From contig CABPZE010000003.1 in NCBI GenBank assembly GCA_902461815.1, positions 62,001 to 126,000 on the forward strand: DNA of 64,000 bases. Direction: 5' to 3'. A program made the position numbers and the translations under genes. Position 1 is the first letter of the stretch, and each line of letters begins with the position of its first letter. The notes below the pieces were generated by a model. The model saw only the letters and a list, made by a program, of their open reading frames with translations. It had not been told where the DNA came from and did not search any database. This stretch comes from CAG-390 sp003523225. GTDB lineage: Bacteria > Bacillota > Clostridia > Oscillospirales > CAG-272. Shown here one piece after another: positions 16,990 through 26,284 of the stretch.

Positions 16990-17937
16990 ATGAAGCTGCC
17001 AAAGATCAGGCACTCCAAAAAAGCCGCCGTTAAAAGCGGCGCCGGGAAACAGCTCCTTTTTATAATAAATCCGGTGTCCGGCAGGCTCAAAGCCCGCTCT
17101 GCCGTATTTGATATGCTTGAGAAGATCTGCGGAAGCGGCTATATGCCCACCGTTGCGCTGACGCAGTACCGCGGTCACGCACGGGAGCTTGCCGCGTCCG
17201 CCGCCGCAAAGGGATACTCGCAGATAATCTGCTGCGGCGGTGACGGAACACTTAACGAGGTCATCTCCGGCGTTATATCCTCCGGGTGCGGGGAGACATT
17301 GCCTATCGGCTACATCCCCGCCGGAAGCACCAACGACTTTGCAGCCAGCATCGGCATTCCGACCGATCTCGCCGCTGCCGCCGATGCCGCCGCCACCGGG
17401 GAGAGCTTTACCCTTGACATCGGAAAATTCGGGGACGACCGTTATTTTACCTATATTGCCTCCTTCGGCGCTTTCACCGCCGCATCATATTCCGCGCCGC
17501 AGAACGCAAAGAACAATGTGGGACACCTTGCATATGTGTTTGAGGGCATCAAGGAATTTTTCAAGATCAAGCCGATAAAGGTGGTATGCGACGGCGGAGA
17601 CAAGGTATACCGCGGAGATTACGTTTTCGGCGGAGTGACAAATTCACTGTCTGTCGGCGGACTTGTAAAGCTCAGTGAGGACATTGTCGGACTTGACGAC
17701 GGGCTTTTTGAGGTCATACTGATAAAACGTCCGAAAAATGTGGACGAATTCAACCAGATAGTCCAGGCGCTGCTGACCTCAAATCTTGACTGCCGGATGA
17801 TAGATTTCTTCCGCACGTCGCGCGTCAGCTTCCGACTTCCGGAGGATACCGTGTGGACTCTGGACGGCGAGCGCGCGGAATGCGGAAGCAAGGTGGAGCT
17901 TCAGGTCCTGCACAACGCAATAAAGCTGAAAAAATAA
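16990..17937 (+). CDS. diacylglycerol/lipid kinase family protein
   Basis: A 315-aa member of the DagK/YegS group, which phosphorylates diacylglycerol or related lipids with ATP at the membrane face. It carries the typical LFIINPVSGRLKA opening near residue 24, the CCGGDGTLNEVISG nucleotide motif near 80, GYIPAGSTNDFA near 103 and the C-terminal WTLDGERAE region. The first 20 residues are basic. The start has TGGAGGGG upstream. Likely role is recycling of diacylglycerol produced by LTA synthesis, but the gene is not adjacent to the sulfatase. Confidence 0.92.
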   Translation: MKLPKIRHSKKAAVKSGAGKQLLFIINPVSGRLKARSAVFDMLEKICGSGYMPTVALTQYRGHARELAASAAAKGYSQIICCGGDGTLNEVISGVISSGCGETLPIGYIPAGSTNDFAASIGIPTDLAAAADAAATGESFTLDIGKFGDDRYFTYIASFGAFTAASYSAPQNAKNNVGHLAYVFEGIKEFFKIKPIKVVCDGGDKVYRGDYVFGGVTNSLSVGGLVKLSEDIVGLDDGLFEVILIKRPKNVDEFNQIVQALLTSNLDCRMIDFFRTSRVSFRLPEDTVWTLDGERAECGSKVELQVLHNAIKLKK

Positions 17938-17967
17938 CACCGGATAGACCGGTGCTGCCGTAAATCA

Positions 17968-17992
17968 GGGCTGCCGCATCAAGCGGCAGCCC
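17968..17992. terminator. bidirectional hairpin between convergent genes
   Basis: A 10-bp stem GGGCTGCCGC with its complement and a 5-nt loop between the lipid kinase and the convergent TIM-barrel gene; the T tracts on both sides are weak. Confidence 0.6.
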
Positions 17993-18002
17993 CAGTTATA
18001 TA

Positions 18003-18875
18003 TCAAAGTCCGATCTTTCCGATAAGGTAACGTCCGTTCTGCACCATAAAGCGAACGGCAGTCTCGAGAAAGTCCTTCCCGAAGCGGTGCAGGAAGGCGT
18101 CCGCCTCAAAGGTGAACTCGCCAGCGTACCCGATATCGTGAAGTGCGGAGCAAATAGCATCCCAGTCCATCATTCCCATTCCGGGCAGGGTGTGATTGTC
18201 CTCACGATAGTTGTTGTCATGAACGTGCAGGGCGCGCAGACGGTCGTGACCAAGTATACGTATTGCATCCTGCGCCTCCTCGCCCACAAGTCCGCAGTGC
18301 CCGAGGTCAAGGCAGGCGACTATCCACTCGCTGTCAAGCTCGTCAATGTAGGCGGCAAGATCTGCGGCGCGCGAGGCAACGTCGTCCGAAATACAGCGGC
18401 GCTTACGGTCTGTCTGCCACATATTCTCCACTGCGACCTTTATTCCGTATTCGCGACAATAAGGGATAAGAGAGCGGTAATATTTCAGATTCAGCTCATG
18501 CATTTCCGCCTCATGCCCCTTATATTCCGCGTTGTGCAGCGGGTGAACGACAATAACGTCCACCCCCATCATGGCGGAGATCTCTATTGAGCGCAGCACG
18601 CGGGGCTGCGCAATTTCTTCATATACCTTGGGATCCTCCCAGCGGAAGGAAAAGGGCGCGTGCGCCTGATTGAATACTATACCCTCTTTGTCGCAGAAGC
18701 TGCGGCGGAACTCCACGCACTCGCGCCAGCCGTCGCCGACATATTCACAGTCATCAAGCTTCATGGTGAAAAGCGAAAGGTCAAGAGCGTCATATCCCGC
18801 GCGGTGAAGCAGCTTTACGCCTTCCTCAAAGCCGAAGACCTTTACAATATATGATATCTGAGTTGAAAGCTTCAT
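18003..18875 (-). CDS. sugar phosphate isomerase/epimerase-like TIM barrel
   Basis: A 290-aa protein of the xylose isomerase-like/AP endonuclease 2 fold. Signs are LLHRAGYDALDLSLF at the start, the metal-ligand positions VAVENMW, VACLDLGHCGLVG, LHVHDNNY and FTFEADAF in the usual order. Members isomerise or epimerise sugars and cyclitols using a divalent metal. The start follows AGGAGGG. It lies 9 nt downstream of the beta-propeller-like gene, so both are one transcript and may handle the same substrate. Confidence 0.88.
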   Translation of the reverse strand: MKLSTQISYIVKVFGFEEGVKLLHRAGYDALDLSLFTMKLDDCEYVGDGWRECVEFRRSFCDKEGIVFNQAHAPFSFRWEDPKVYEEIAQPRVLRSIEISAMMGVDVIVVHPLHNAEYKGHEAEMHELNLKYYRSLIPYCREYGIKVAVENMWQTDRKRRCISDDVASRAADLAAYIDELDSEWIVACLDLGHCGLVGEEAQDAIRILGHDRLRALHVHDNNYREDNHTLPGMGMMDWDAICSALHDIGYAGEFTFEADAFLHRFGKDFLETAVRFMVQNGRYLIGKIGL

Positions 18876-18884
18876 TTTCCCTCC

Positions 18885-19979
18885 TTATTCCAATGCCTCG
18901 AAAAGCTGTTCACCCTCTCCGGTATAGCGGCAGAGGTGAACCTCGGAGGAGAAGAATTTCTCCCCGTTTTCAACTGTTTTTTGCTCGTATGAAATGTAGT
19001 AATATCCGCCGCCCAGCGAATAAATTCCGGTCTGTCCCTTCGGGAAGGTGCAGTAGTAAAGATCGTTCGCCGCGTCGTATCCGCCTATCGGCTTCAGCGA
19101 GAGCATTTTTCCGCGCATGCCAAGCCCCGGGACTTCACGCTCGACGGGAGCAGCCTTGCCGTCTATTATAAACATAGGCGGGTTCTTATACTGCGGCTTT
19201 TTACCGACATAGACAGCGACAAGCCATGCGTCAAGGAAGGAGTCATATTCAAGATTCTGCACGCCCCATGTCGTGTTTCCGGTGTAAAGGAAATATCTTT
19301 CGTCCGCGCGCACTCCGGAGTGATGCGGCGCGCCCTGCGACAGGGGCTGTGCCACCGCGTCAAAGCGACGCCAGTCAAACTGAAGTATCACCTGATTGTC
19401 GTTATCGGTTCGTGCGTTATCCCCGTAAATGCCGTATGCCACAAAAAGCATCTTCGGCGAGCCGGCAGGACTGCCGGGAACCGGACCGAATCCTGTGCCG
19501 TCGATCCCGGAGCAGGCAAAGCGATGCTCGCTTCCGTCGGGATTTTTCGCCGCGTAGTCCCCGGCGACCTCCGGCAGATATACGGCGCGCATTACTCCGT
19601 CCCGCTCGGCGTCCATACCGACACGGTCGATCTTATCCACGTCAAAAACAGCTATATAAAAGGCGTCCTCATCGGCAAGTGCCACACCCGTGCGCTTCAT
19701 TATTCCCTGACCTATCGAGTCGTGCTTGTACTCTATCGAACCGTATACCCTGCCGTCCTCGCTGTTGAAGGATATGCAGCCAAGATGCCCGGTAAGACCG
19801 GTGACAGTGCCGATAACATTTCCCTCAAGATCAGCCTTCACGAAAATTGTGGTGAAGGAATAATATATGTACTTGTGCTCGTCGTCCAGAGCGATACCCT
19901 GAACGTGCCCGCCGGTAAATTTCCCGCTGTTTATCACCTTGGGAAGCGCCGGAAGGGCGTTTTTTTCAGTTGTAGGCAT
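18885..19979 (-). CDS. hypothetical protein, beta-propeller-like
   Basis: A 364-aa protein without a signal peptide. It shows repeated beta-strand patterns with aromatic-rich turns (HVQGIALDDEHKYIYYSF, YFLYTGNTTWGVQNLEYD, NDLYYCTFPKGQTGIYSLGG), which suggest a beta-propeller like the gluconolactonase or SMP-30 type, but I cannot assign a family. The start has GGAGG 7 nt upstream. Co-transcription with a sugar isomerase-like gene hints at a carbohydrate-related role. Confidence 0.75.
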   Translation of the reverse strand: MPTTEKNALPALPKVINSGKFTGGHVQGIALDDEHKYIYYSFTTIFVKADLEGNVIGTVTGLTGHLGCISFNSEDGRVYGSIEYKHDSIGQGIMKRTGVALADEDAFYIAVFDVDKIDRVGMDAERDGVMRAVYLPEVAGDYAAKNPDGSEHRFACSGIDGTGFGPVPGSPAGSPKMLFVAYGIYGDNARTDNDNQVILQFDWRRFDAVAQPLSQGAPHHSGVRADERYFLYTGNTTWGVQNLEYDSFLDAWLVAVYVGKKPQYKNPPMFIIDGKAAPVEREVPGLGMRGKMLSLKPIGGYDAANDLYYCTFPKGQTGIYSLGGGYYYISYEQKTVENGEKFFSSEVHLCRYTGEGEQLFEALE

Positions 19980-20055
19980 TGCCTTACCTCCTGCTTATAA
20001 TAGTAAAGAAATTATAGTCCGAAACACGAAAAAAGTCAAGCGTTTTGAGCAATAC

Positions 20056-20084
20056 TTGCAATTGACCGATAAAAATTGTATAAT
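20056..20084 (+). promoter_or_regulatory. promoter for the GT4-pyruvyltransferase fusion
   Basis: TTGCAA at 20056-20061, a 17-nt spacer and TATAAT at 20079-20084, only 23 nt from the start codon, with a G-rich ribosome site in between. Confidence 0.7.
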
Positions 20085-20107
20085 AGAGAAAAAAGGGGGG
20101 GCGCGCG

Positions 20108-22315
20108 ATGAGGATACTTATACTTACCATGTCAATGGGCATCGGCGGAGCGGAAACACACGTGCTGACGCTTTCAGAGGCATATCTGCGCGCCGGACAC
20201 AGCGTACATGTTGCCTCGTGCGGCGGCGTGCTGACAGACAGGCTTGAGCGCGCCGGGATAGCACACACCTGCCTCCCGCTTGACAAAAAATCCCCCGCGT
20301 CGGTACTGCGCTCGGTGTTTGGAATACTTCGGCTTTGCCGCAGGGAGAGCTTTGACGCCGTTCATGCCCACGGCAGGATCCCCGCCTTCTGCGCGGGAGT
20401 GTGCCGGCGGCTTTGCCGCTTTACGGCACGCCCCTTCCCGCCGGTTACCGTCACGGTACACGGAATGTACGCGCCCGACGTGCCGGGCGCGCGTCACTCC
20501 TTCTGGGGGGATCGCACCGTAGCCGTGAGCGACGATATTGCCGACTATATCTCAAACACATACGGGGTAGTGCGGGACGGCATCAGTGTAATCCCCAACG
20601 GCGTGAATATCAGAGAGACAGAAAAAAAACCACACCCCGGCAGCGTATACCGCATAGTCACAGTCAGCCGCCTTGACCGCGACAGCTCCTCCGCCGCGCT
20701 TGCGCTTTGCCGTATCCTGCCCGAACTCTGCCGGAAATTCCCCGAGTCTGACATTTCCCTTACCGTAGTCGGCGGCGGAAATATGTACGGGGAGGTCTGC
20801 AAGGCTGCCGCCGAGGCAAACCGTGTGATCGGGCGCGAGGCTGTACTCTGCACCGGCGCTTCGGTCTGTGCCGATGAGATATCCGCGTCGGCGGAGCTGT
20901 TTGTCGGAACCTCCCGCGCCGCGCTTGAGGCAATGACGGCGGGAGTCCCGGTACTGCTTTGCGGCGACGCGGGAACGCTCGGACTGTTGACTCCGGAAAG
21001 ATTTGCCGCCGCAGTAGCGGACAATCTGACCTGCCGCGGAGAGTCAGCGCGCGACGGCGACACGGAAACACTGCTCTGCACTGAGCTTTGCCGTTTTATG
21101 TCCATGAGCGACGCGGAGCGGGATGAGCTTGGAGAATACTGCCGCGAAACCGTAAAAAAACACTTTGACATTGACCGAATCGCCGCCGCGACCGCGGACG
21201 TTTTGCGTTCCGCCGCAGATGAGGCACGTGGCGGAGTCCTGCTTTGCGGGTACTACGGTGCGGGAAACGCCGGGGACGACGCCTCCCTCTCCGCAATTGC
21301 GGCGGGACTTTTCCGTCTTTTGCCGTCATCTGTGCGTATAAACGCGCTTACACGGGGCAAAGGTAACGCGGGGCTTCCGCACGGCGTCGAAGGGATCGGG
21401 GCGTTTTCCCCCGTAAAAATAAAAAAGACGCTCCGGCACACACGTCTTTTGCTGCTCGGCGGTGGAAGTCTGCTTCAGGACAGCACCAGTCTGCGCTCGC
21501 TTGTGTATTACGCAAGCGTTATCCGGGCGGCAAAGCGCGCCGGATGCAGGATCGTTATCTGGGGCGGCGCAGGACCGCTCCGCCGCAGAATCTCAAAGCG
21601 GCTTGCCGCGCACGCGGTAAGCTCCGCTGACATAATTTTTGCGCGCGACGGCTTGGCGGAAGCCGCTTTTGCCGCGCTTGACGGCGAAAATGTAATACCC
21701 TCCGCTGACCCGGCGTATCTTACGGAAAGCGCTCCCCTGCCGGAGAATTTTACGGCGGAGTATAAAACCGATAAACCTCACTTCATTATTGCTCCGCGCC
21801 CTACCGCGTCGCTTCACGGCTGCGGCGGAAGGGCTGCCGAGGAACGCGCGGTCACGGCTCTGGCTGACTTTGCCTTGCGGATGAATTCCCGGTACGGTCT
21901 GCTTCCCGTGCTTGCCGCGCTTGCTCCTGAGGACGAGCGGATATGCGGCGAAATAGCGGAGCTTCTCGGGCGTGGCAGCGTTGCCTGTGCGTGCATACCT
22001 GCCGGAGCGCTCACTCCGGGACAGTATGTCTCCCTCATGGGCGGAGCACAGTTTACCGTCGCCGGGCGTCTGCACGCCGCTGTTTTTTCCGTGCTGGGCG
22101 GAAGCGGAACCGTCTGTCTTGATTACGACCCCAAGGTGTCGGGCTTTGCACTTGATGTGTCCGCTGAAGCAATACCCGCCGCAGAGCTGACTGCCCAAAG
22201 GCTTGAGCTTGCCGCCGAAAAGCTGCTTTCCTGTCCGAAGAAAATCGCCATCGGAAAACAAAAAAGCTCCGCCGCCGGGGCGATTCCGGCAATTGCGGAG
22301 CTTTACATGCTCTGA
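20108..22315 (+). CDS. fusion of a GT4 glycosyltransferase and a CsaB-type polysaccharide pyruvyl transferase
   Basis: A 735-aa two-domain protein. Residues 1-370 are a GT-B glycosyltransferase: GIGGAETHVLTLSEAY near residue 12, VHAHGRIPAF, SVIPNGVNI, and the acceptor-loop region SRAALEAMTAGVPVLL. Residues about 375-735 are a polysaccharide pyruvyl transferase: LLCGYYGAGNAGDDASL, LLLLGGGSLLQD, IVIWGGAGPL and the C-terminal RLHAAVFSVLGG. CsaB adds pyruvate ketals to secondary cell-wall polysaccharides, while a GT4 domain would add the sugar. No frameshift or internal start is evident at the junction. It converges with the next gene, leaving 3 nt between stops. Confidence 0.9.
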   Translation: MRILILTMSMGIGGAETHVLTLSEAYLRAGHSVHVASCGGVLTDRLERAGIAHTCLPLDKKSPASVLRSVFGILRLCRRESFDAVHAHGRIPAFCAGVCRRLCRFTARPFPPVTVTVHGMYAPDVPGARHSFWGDRTVAVSDDIADYISNTYGVVRDGISVIPNGVNIRETEKKPHPGSVYRIVTVSRLDRDSSSAALALCRILPELCRKFPESDISLTVVGGGNMYGEVCKAAAEANRVIGREAVLCTGASVCADEISASAELFVGTSRAALEAMTAGVPVLLCGDAGTLGLLTPERFAAAVADNLTCRGESARDGDTETLLCTELCRFMSMSDAERDELGEYCRETVKKHFDIDRIAAATADVLRSAADEARGGVLLCGYYGAGNAGDDASLSAIAAGLFRLLPSSVRINALTRGKGNAGLPHGVEGIGAFSPVKIKKTLRHTRLLLLGGGSLLQDSTSLRSLVYYASVIRAAKRAGCRIVIWGGAGPLRRRISKRLAAHAVSSADIIFARDGLAEAAFAALDGENVIPSADPAYLTESAPLPENFTAEYKTDKPHFIIAPRPTASLHGCGGRAAEERAVTALADFALRMNSRYGLLPVLAALAPEDERICGEIAELLGRGSVACACIPAGALTPGQYVSLMGGAQFTVAGRLHAAVFSVLGGSGTVCLDYDPKVSGFALDVSAEAIPAAELTAQRLELAAEKLLSCPKKIAIGKQKSSAAGAIPAIAELYML

Positions 22316-22318
22316 ATA

Positions 22319-23215
22319 TCAGATAAAAGCAAAGATGATTCGTGCAACCACGCCCCAGAAAACGCCGAGCACCCACATCAGCGCGGTAACGGAAATGTTC
22401 TTTTTGAGGCTGCCGTTCATGCGGAAAAGCACCAGAAGCCCCACACCGCCGTTGGCACACAGCCCGGCAAGCATAGGTCCTGCGCCTATCACCCCGCCAA
22501 GATAAAGCTTAGTCAGCAGTACCGAGACCGAGCAGTTCGGGATAAGCCCGAACAGCGCCGCCAGCGCCTCCCCCAGCACCGGAACATTTATGGGCAGGCG
22601 GGCAAGCTCCTCCTCGCCCACAAAGCAGAAAACGATCCCTATTGCCAGAGATACCGCAAAGATCACTGCTGTGATCTTCAGAGTATGGCGGAGCGCGGGC
22701 ATAAATATTCCGCCGTGCTCGTCATCTCCGCAGTCACAGCCGTCGCGCTCGCATACCGCGCCGATGTTGACCTCGCCGTCTGGCGACTTTCCCCTGCCGC
22801 GGCGCGCGGCGCGCAGAATAATGTCCACGGTTAATCCCGATATCACTGCGGCGACGAGCTTGAAGATCACAAAGCGCCATATCATAGCGCCGCTGCCCTC
22901 TGAGATGAGTATAGGCAGCATTTCGTCAGACGTGGCAATGAAGACCGCAATAAGCGTGCCGAGAGTGACCGCACCTCCCGCATAAAGGCTTGCCGCTCCT
23001 CCGGCAAAACCGCACTGCGGAACTATCCCGAGCAGTCCGCCGAGCAGCGGACCTGCGCCGCGCCCTTTTTTTATCAGGGTAAAGGTGCGCTCGCTGGCGT
23101 AGTGTTCAAGCGCCTCCATGATAAGGTAGGTAATAAAAAGTATCGGCAAAAGCTTTGCAGTGTCGATAATGGTTTCAAGCAATGTGTCAAGAAGAGCTTC
23201 GGTTATATTGTTCAA
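22319..23215 (-). CDS. ArsP_2-type putative metal(loid) exporter
   Basis: A 298-aa integral membrane protein with about eight hydrophobic segments. Two related halves contain GIVPQCGFAGGAASLYAGG near residue 63 and GLIPNCSVSVLLTKLYLGG near 238, each with a Pro-x-Cys in a membrane helix, as in the putative 10-TM heavy-metal exporter family. A cytoplasmic loop (about residues 140-172) carries Cys, Asp and His (RDGCDCGDDEHGG) that could bind metal. The start is TTG, with GGAG about 8 nt upstream. Substrate (arsenite, manganese or another) cannot be decided. Confidence 0.82.
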   Translation of the reverse strand: MNNITEALLDTLLETIIDTAKLLPILFITYLIMEALEHYASERTFTLIKKGRGAGPLLGGLLGIVPQCGFAGGAASLYAGGAVTLGTLIAVFIATSDEMLPILISEGSGAMIWRFVIFKLVAAVISGLTVDIILRAARRGRGKSPDGEVNIGAVCERDGCDCGDDEHGGIFMPALRHTLKITAVIFAVSLAIGIVFCFVGEEELARLPINVPVLGEALAALFGLIPNCSVSVLLTKLYLGGVIGAGPMLAGLCANGGVGLLVLFRMNGSLKKNISVTALMWVLGVFWGVVARIIFAFI

Positions 23216-23356
23216 ATTATTTCTCCGTCATATTTATTGGATATAGTATAGCATAAAAATGTGAAAAATTCCATATGCGATTGAAAAAATGCCTGCACTT
23301 TTTCACTGAATACCTCACATTGCCGCACAAAGCATTATCAACATTATAATATTAAA

Positions 23357-23446
23357 CGAAAAGAAACCGTAAACCGCAGGCTGTTTACCTGAACTCAAAG
23401 CCCTCCCGTTACCGGCGTCAAACGTCGGAAGCGGGAGGGTTTTTAT
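23357..23446 (+). ncRNA. candidate small RNA with terminator
   Basis: TATAAT at 23345-23350 with a weak upstream TTGCCG, followed by about 90 nt that end in the strong terminator at 23401-23446. No plus-strand gene precedes this terminator. No known RNA family is recognised. Confidence 0.3.
23401..23446 (+). terminator. terminator-like hairpin
   Basis: CCCTCCCG with its complement and an internal GC-rich extension, then TTTTTAT on the plus strand. The minus-strand gene at 23455 ends just before it, so it probably works in both directions. Confidence 0.75.
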
Positions 23447-23454
23447 GTACTGTT

Positions 23455-24201
23455 TTATTTTTTAAGCGAGTTCATCATTTCAAGCGTCCGGGACACAAGA
23501 GCGTCGCCGCCCTCGGCTCCGAGGAAGCCGTTGTTGACTCCGGCGCTGTACCCGCCACCGGCTATCGCCTTTGCCGACGGCAGATATCCCTCGTAACCGT
23601 TTGTCAGCTGCACAACCATTGTGTTGGGCATTCCGCTGCCCGCGCGGATCCTGTCGGCATACGCCACAAAAAGCTCAAAGGGATTTGTCGCTATGCACAC
23701 ACTGCCGAGCTTCAGGGTATGTATCTCGACCGGATGCGTGTCGGTATGCTGCTGATGCTCATAACGGTTGCGTGTGGCAGCCAAAAGCGACAGGCGGGTG
23801 CATTCACCCTCGGTGAATTCCCCTATCGTTTTATACTTTGAGCGGAGCGCATCGTACTTTTCCGACGCCGCCTGCGCCTCCTCACGGGTGACCTTACGCA
23901 GCGGAAGCTGACAAAAGCTCACCTTATGCCGCAGTCCTGCATCCTCCTCCACCTTTGCCGATTCCGCGAAACGGAAAAATGCCTCGCAGATGCGGGAAGC
24001 TACCCGCTCCACGCCGGGCTTATTGTACATCTCTGTCGCGTGCATCTCAGGCTCCTCCATCGGGGTGCGCACCAGATCGCGCGGCGAAAGGTCGCCCGCA
24101 GCACCGCAGAGCGAGACTACCGGGAACTCGCCCATACGCGCGGCTATCTTTTCACGCACCGTATTCCAGTAATCGGAGCAGATGAAGTCATGATGCTCCA
24201 T
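23455..24201 (-). pseudogene. truncated neutral ceramidase-like hydrolase, C-terminal part
   Basis: A 248-aa remainder of a protein resembling the neutral/alkaline ceramidase-like (NEUT) family: VVSLCGAAGDLSPRDL, the later TNGYEGYLPSAKAIAGGGYSA and VNNGFLGAEGGDALV. Family members are usually 400 aa or more, with metal-binding His before this point. The frame stays open for about 17 codons upstream of the ATG at 24201 (reading CPAQVMEHH), then meets a stop near 24249, where sequence of an unrelated plus-strand gene fragment begins. I therefore read it as a 5'-deleted gene rather than a complete short one. Confidence 0.65.
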
Positions 24202-24251
24202 GACCTGTGCGGGGCACGCCGCCTCAATAACAGCCGCAAGGGTAAAGCATC

Positions 24252-24572
24252 ATGTTCCTTGCCGACGCGGGAACGATCCAGAATGAAAATCTTGTGAAGA
24301 TGTACGGCGGATATCTCAAATCGGATATCTGTCAGGTTGCTCACCACGGCGGCGCGGGCGGAACTGTTGAGGTATACTCGGCGATCGACCCGGATATTGC
24401 GCTGTTCACGACCTCCGACGAGGCGTTTCCCCTTTATCTTACCGACCCGCACAACGCGCATCTGGTAAACGATCTTCATGTCAAAGAAACCATCAACGCG
24501 GCAAACCGCATAACCGAAATGGATATTCCCTATACTCCGGGAACTTCGAGAGTGACCGACAACGAAAGCTGA
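24252..24572 (+). pseudogene. truncated metallo-beta-lactamase-fold hydrolase, C-terminal part
   Basis: A 106-aa fragment like the end of a ComEC/MBL-fold hydrolase: MFLADAGTIQNENLVKMYGG and SDICQVAHHGGAGGTVEVY, where AHHG is the conserved histidine motif after the catalytic part. The N-terminal HxHxDH core is missing. The frame extends only three codons upstream (a stop TAA at about 24243). It lies 16 nt before the next plus-strand gene and may still be translated, but cannot be catalytic alone. Confidence 0.65.
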
Positions 24573-24588
24573 AAGGATAAAACCGAAT

Positions 24589-26262
24589 ATGTTTACTCTT
24601 GATCTGAAAAACGGCAACTTAAGCGACAAAGAATTTTCCTGCCTTGAGAGTGTGCTTCGCCGCCACGCGGAAAAACGCGGCGGCCGCCTTGGCAAAGCCG
24701 ATGACGCTTACCGCATAACCGTCTCCGTCGTTCCTTACAGCGACGAGGAAAAGGACCGCAAGGATTCCTTCCTTGTAAGTCCTGACGGAAACTACGGCGC
24801 TCAGATAAGCGCCAACAACCTGTGCACCCTTTACGCAGGACTCGGACGCTTTCTCATCTCCAGCAGCTTTGACTTCTGCGGCGGCTTTGAGCCTGCCGCG
24901 CTGCCGATCAGCCACGAACAGAAATGCCGCATCCGCGGTATGTATCTTGCCACACACTTTTATAACTTCTGGCACATCGCGCCGATGGACGAGGTGCGAC
25001 CCTACATAGAGGATCTGGCGCTTTGGGGCTGTAACTCGCTCATGCTCTGCCTTGCCCCTCAGCACTACACGTCCTTCAAGTCTCCCGATGCAGTTAAAAT
25101 GGCAGAAAGGCTGAAGGAGCTGTTTGCCTGTGCGGGTGAAATGGGTATCGACTCTGCTCTCATCCTCTTTTCAAACACCGGATATATTGACCGACCCGAT
25201 GAGATCGCCGCCCCGTGGGATATGCGCGGAGAATACATAACTCCCAATTACGCCGAGCTGCACCGCGAGATATGCCCCAACCTGCCCGGCGGAATGGACG
25301 AGATACGCCGCGTACACCGCGAATTTTTCGAAGCGTTTTCGGATGTTCCGATAAAATATTTTGCTTACTGGCCTTACGACGAGGGCGGCTGCACCTGCGA
25401 TGCCTGCTCCCGCTGGAGCGAAAACGGCGCTGTCAAGGTATACGAGGAATCGGTAAAGCCGCTTATCAAGGAATATTTCCCCGACGCGGAAATGATACTT
25501 TCGACCTGGCACTTTGACAGACACCTCCGGGACGAAGGCTTACGCCTCTATAACAATGTCGCGGCAGGCAAATATCCGTGGGCAAAATATATACTGGCAG
25601 TCCACGGCGACGGTCAGCTTATGCCGCTTGTTCTGAAAAACGGTGCGCCAGATGACCGCTCGGTCATAGATTTTCCGGAGATAAGCATGTGGAGCTGCCG
25701 CCCGTGGGGAGGATACGGTGCAAACCCCATACCCATGCGGCTTGACAACTTCTTCTCGGCGGCGGGAGACGCGCTTGACGGCGGCTTCCCTTACTCCGAG
25801 GGAATGTGGGAAAATCTCAACGAGTTCTTCTGTGTCTCACATTACAGCGGGGCATACGAGTCCACAACCGACGCGCTTAGAGACTATATCCGCTATTATT
25901 TCGGCATCAAGGACACCGAAAAGCTTGTGCGCGCCATTCAGCTTATGGAAGCAACGCTGTGGCGCAAAACAGAGCTTGCACCGGACGGCAGACTGCGCGT
26001 GACTCCGTACGTCCCTGCCGCAATACGTGAAATTTACAAAATAATCACCGAAATTGACGCGACTCTCCCCGAGGCTGTAAAGAAAGACGCCCGCTGGAGA
26101 ATAATTTATCTGCGCGCCGTGATCGACTTTGAAATATCCACCCACGAAAATATTCCGCTCAACTCAGCCCGGGCGCAGTCCTGCTTCCGCGAGCTGTGGA
26201 ATATTTATCACGCGTATGATATGCGGATACAGAAATCGGTCTGCCCTCCGCTCGGACGCTGA
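24589..26262 (+). CDS. putative glycoside-hydrolase-like protein, unassigned family (paralogue 1)
   Basis: A 557-aa cytosolic protein without signal peptide. Residues 1-110 resemble the small alpha/beta domain found before GH20 and alpha-glucuronidase-type barrels (VSPDGNYGAQISANN, LYAGLGRFL). A TIM-barrel-like part follows, with CRIRGMYLATHFYNFW, YWPYDEGGCTCDAC near 264, FPEISMWSCRPWGGYGANP near 367 and GGFPYSEG near 397. I cannot name the family. Asp/Glu in YDEGGC and the FPEIS motif are plausible catalytic positions (inference). RBS is AAAGGA. The next gene is a paralogue. Confidence 0.8.
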   Translation: MFTLDLKNGNLSDKEFSCLESVLRRHAEKRGGRLGKADDAYRITVSVVPYSDEEKDRKDSFLVSPDGNYGAQISANNLCTLYAGLGRFLISSSFDFCGGFEPAALPISHEQKCRIRGMYLATHFYNFWHIAPMDEVRPYIEDLALWGCNSLMLCLAPQHYTSFKSPDAVKMAERLKELFACAGEMGIDSALILFSNTGYIDRPDEIAAPWDMRGEYITPNYAELHREICPNLPGGMDEIRRVHREFFEAFSDVPIKYFAYWPYDEGGCTCDACSRWSENGAVKVYEESVKPLIKEYFPDAEMILSTWHFDRHLRDEGLRLYNNVAAGKYPWAKYILAVHGDGQLMPLVLKNGAPDDRSVIDFPEISMWSCRPWGGYGANPIPMRLDNFFSAAGDALDGGFPYSEGMWENLNEFFCVSHYSGAYESTTDALRDYIRYYFGIKDTEKLVRAIQLMEATLWRKTELAPDGRLRVTPYVPAAIREIYKIITEIDATLPEAVKKDARWRIIYLRAVIDFEISTHENIPLNSARAQSCFRELWNIYHAYDMRIQKSVCPPLGR

Positions 26263-26284
26263 CATACATTCAAAAGGAAAAATC

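Noticed and set aside
26129..26284. 52-codon N-terminal extension of paralogue 2
   Set aside because: It overlaps the coding end of paralogue 1 in another frame; the ATG at 26285 has a good ribosome site and aligns with paralogue 1.
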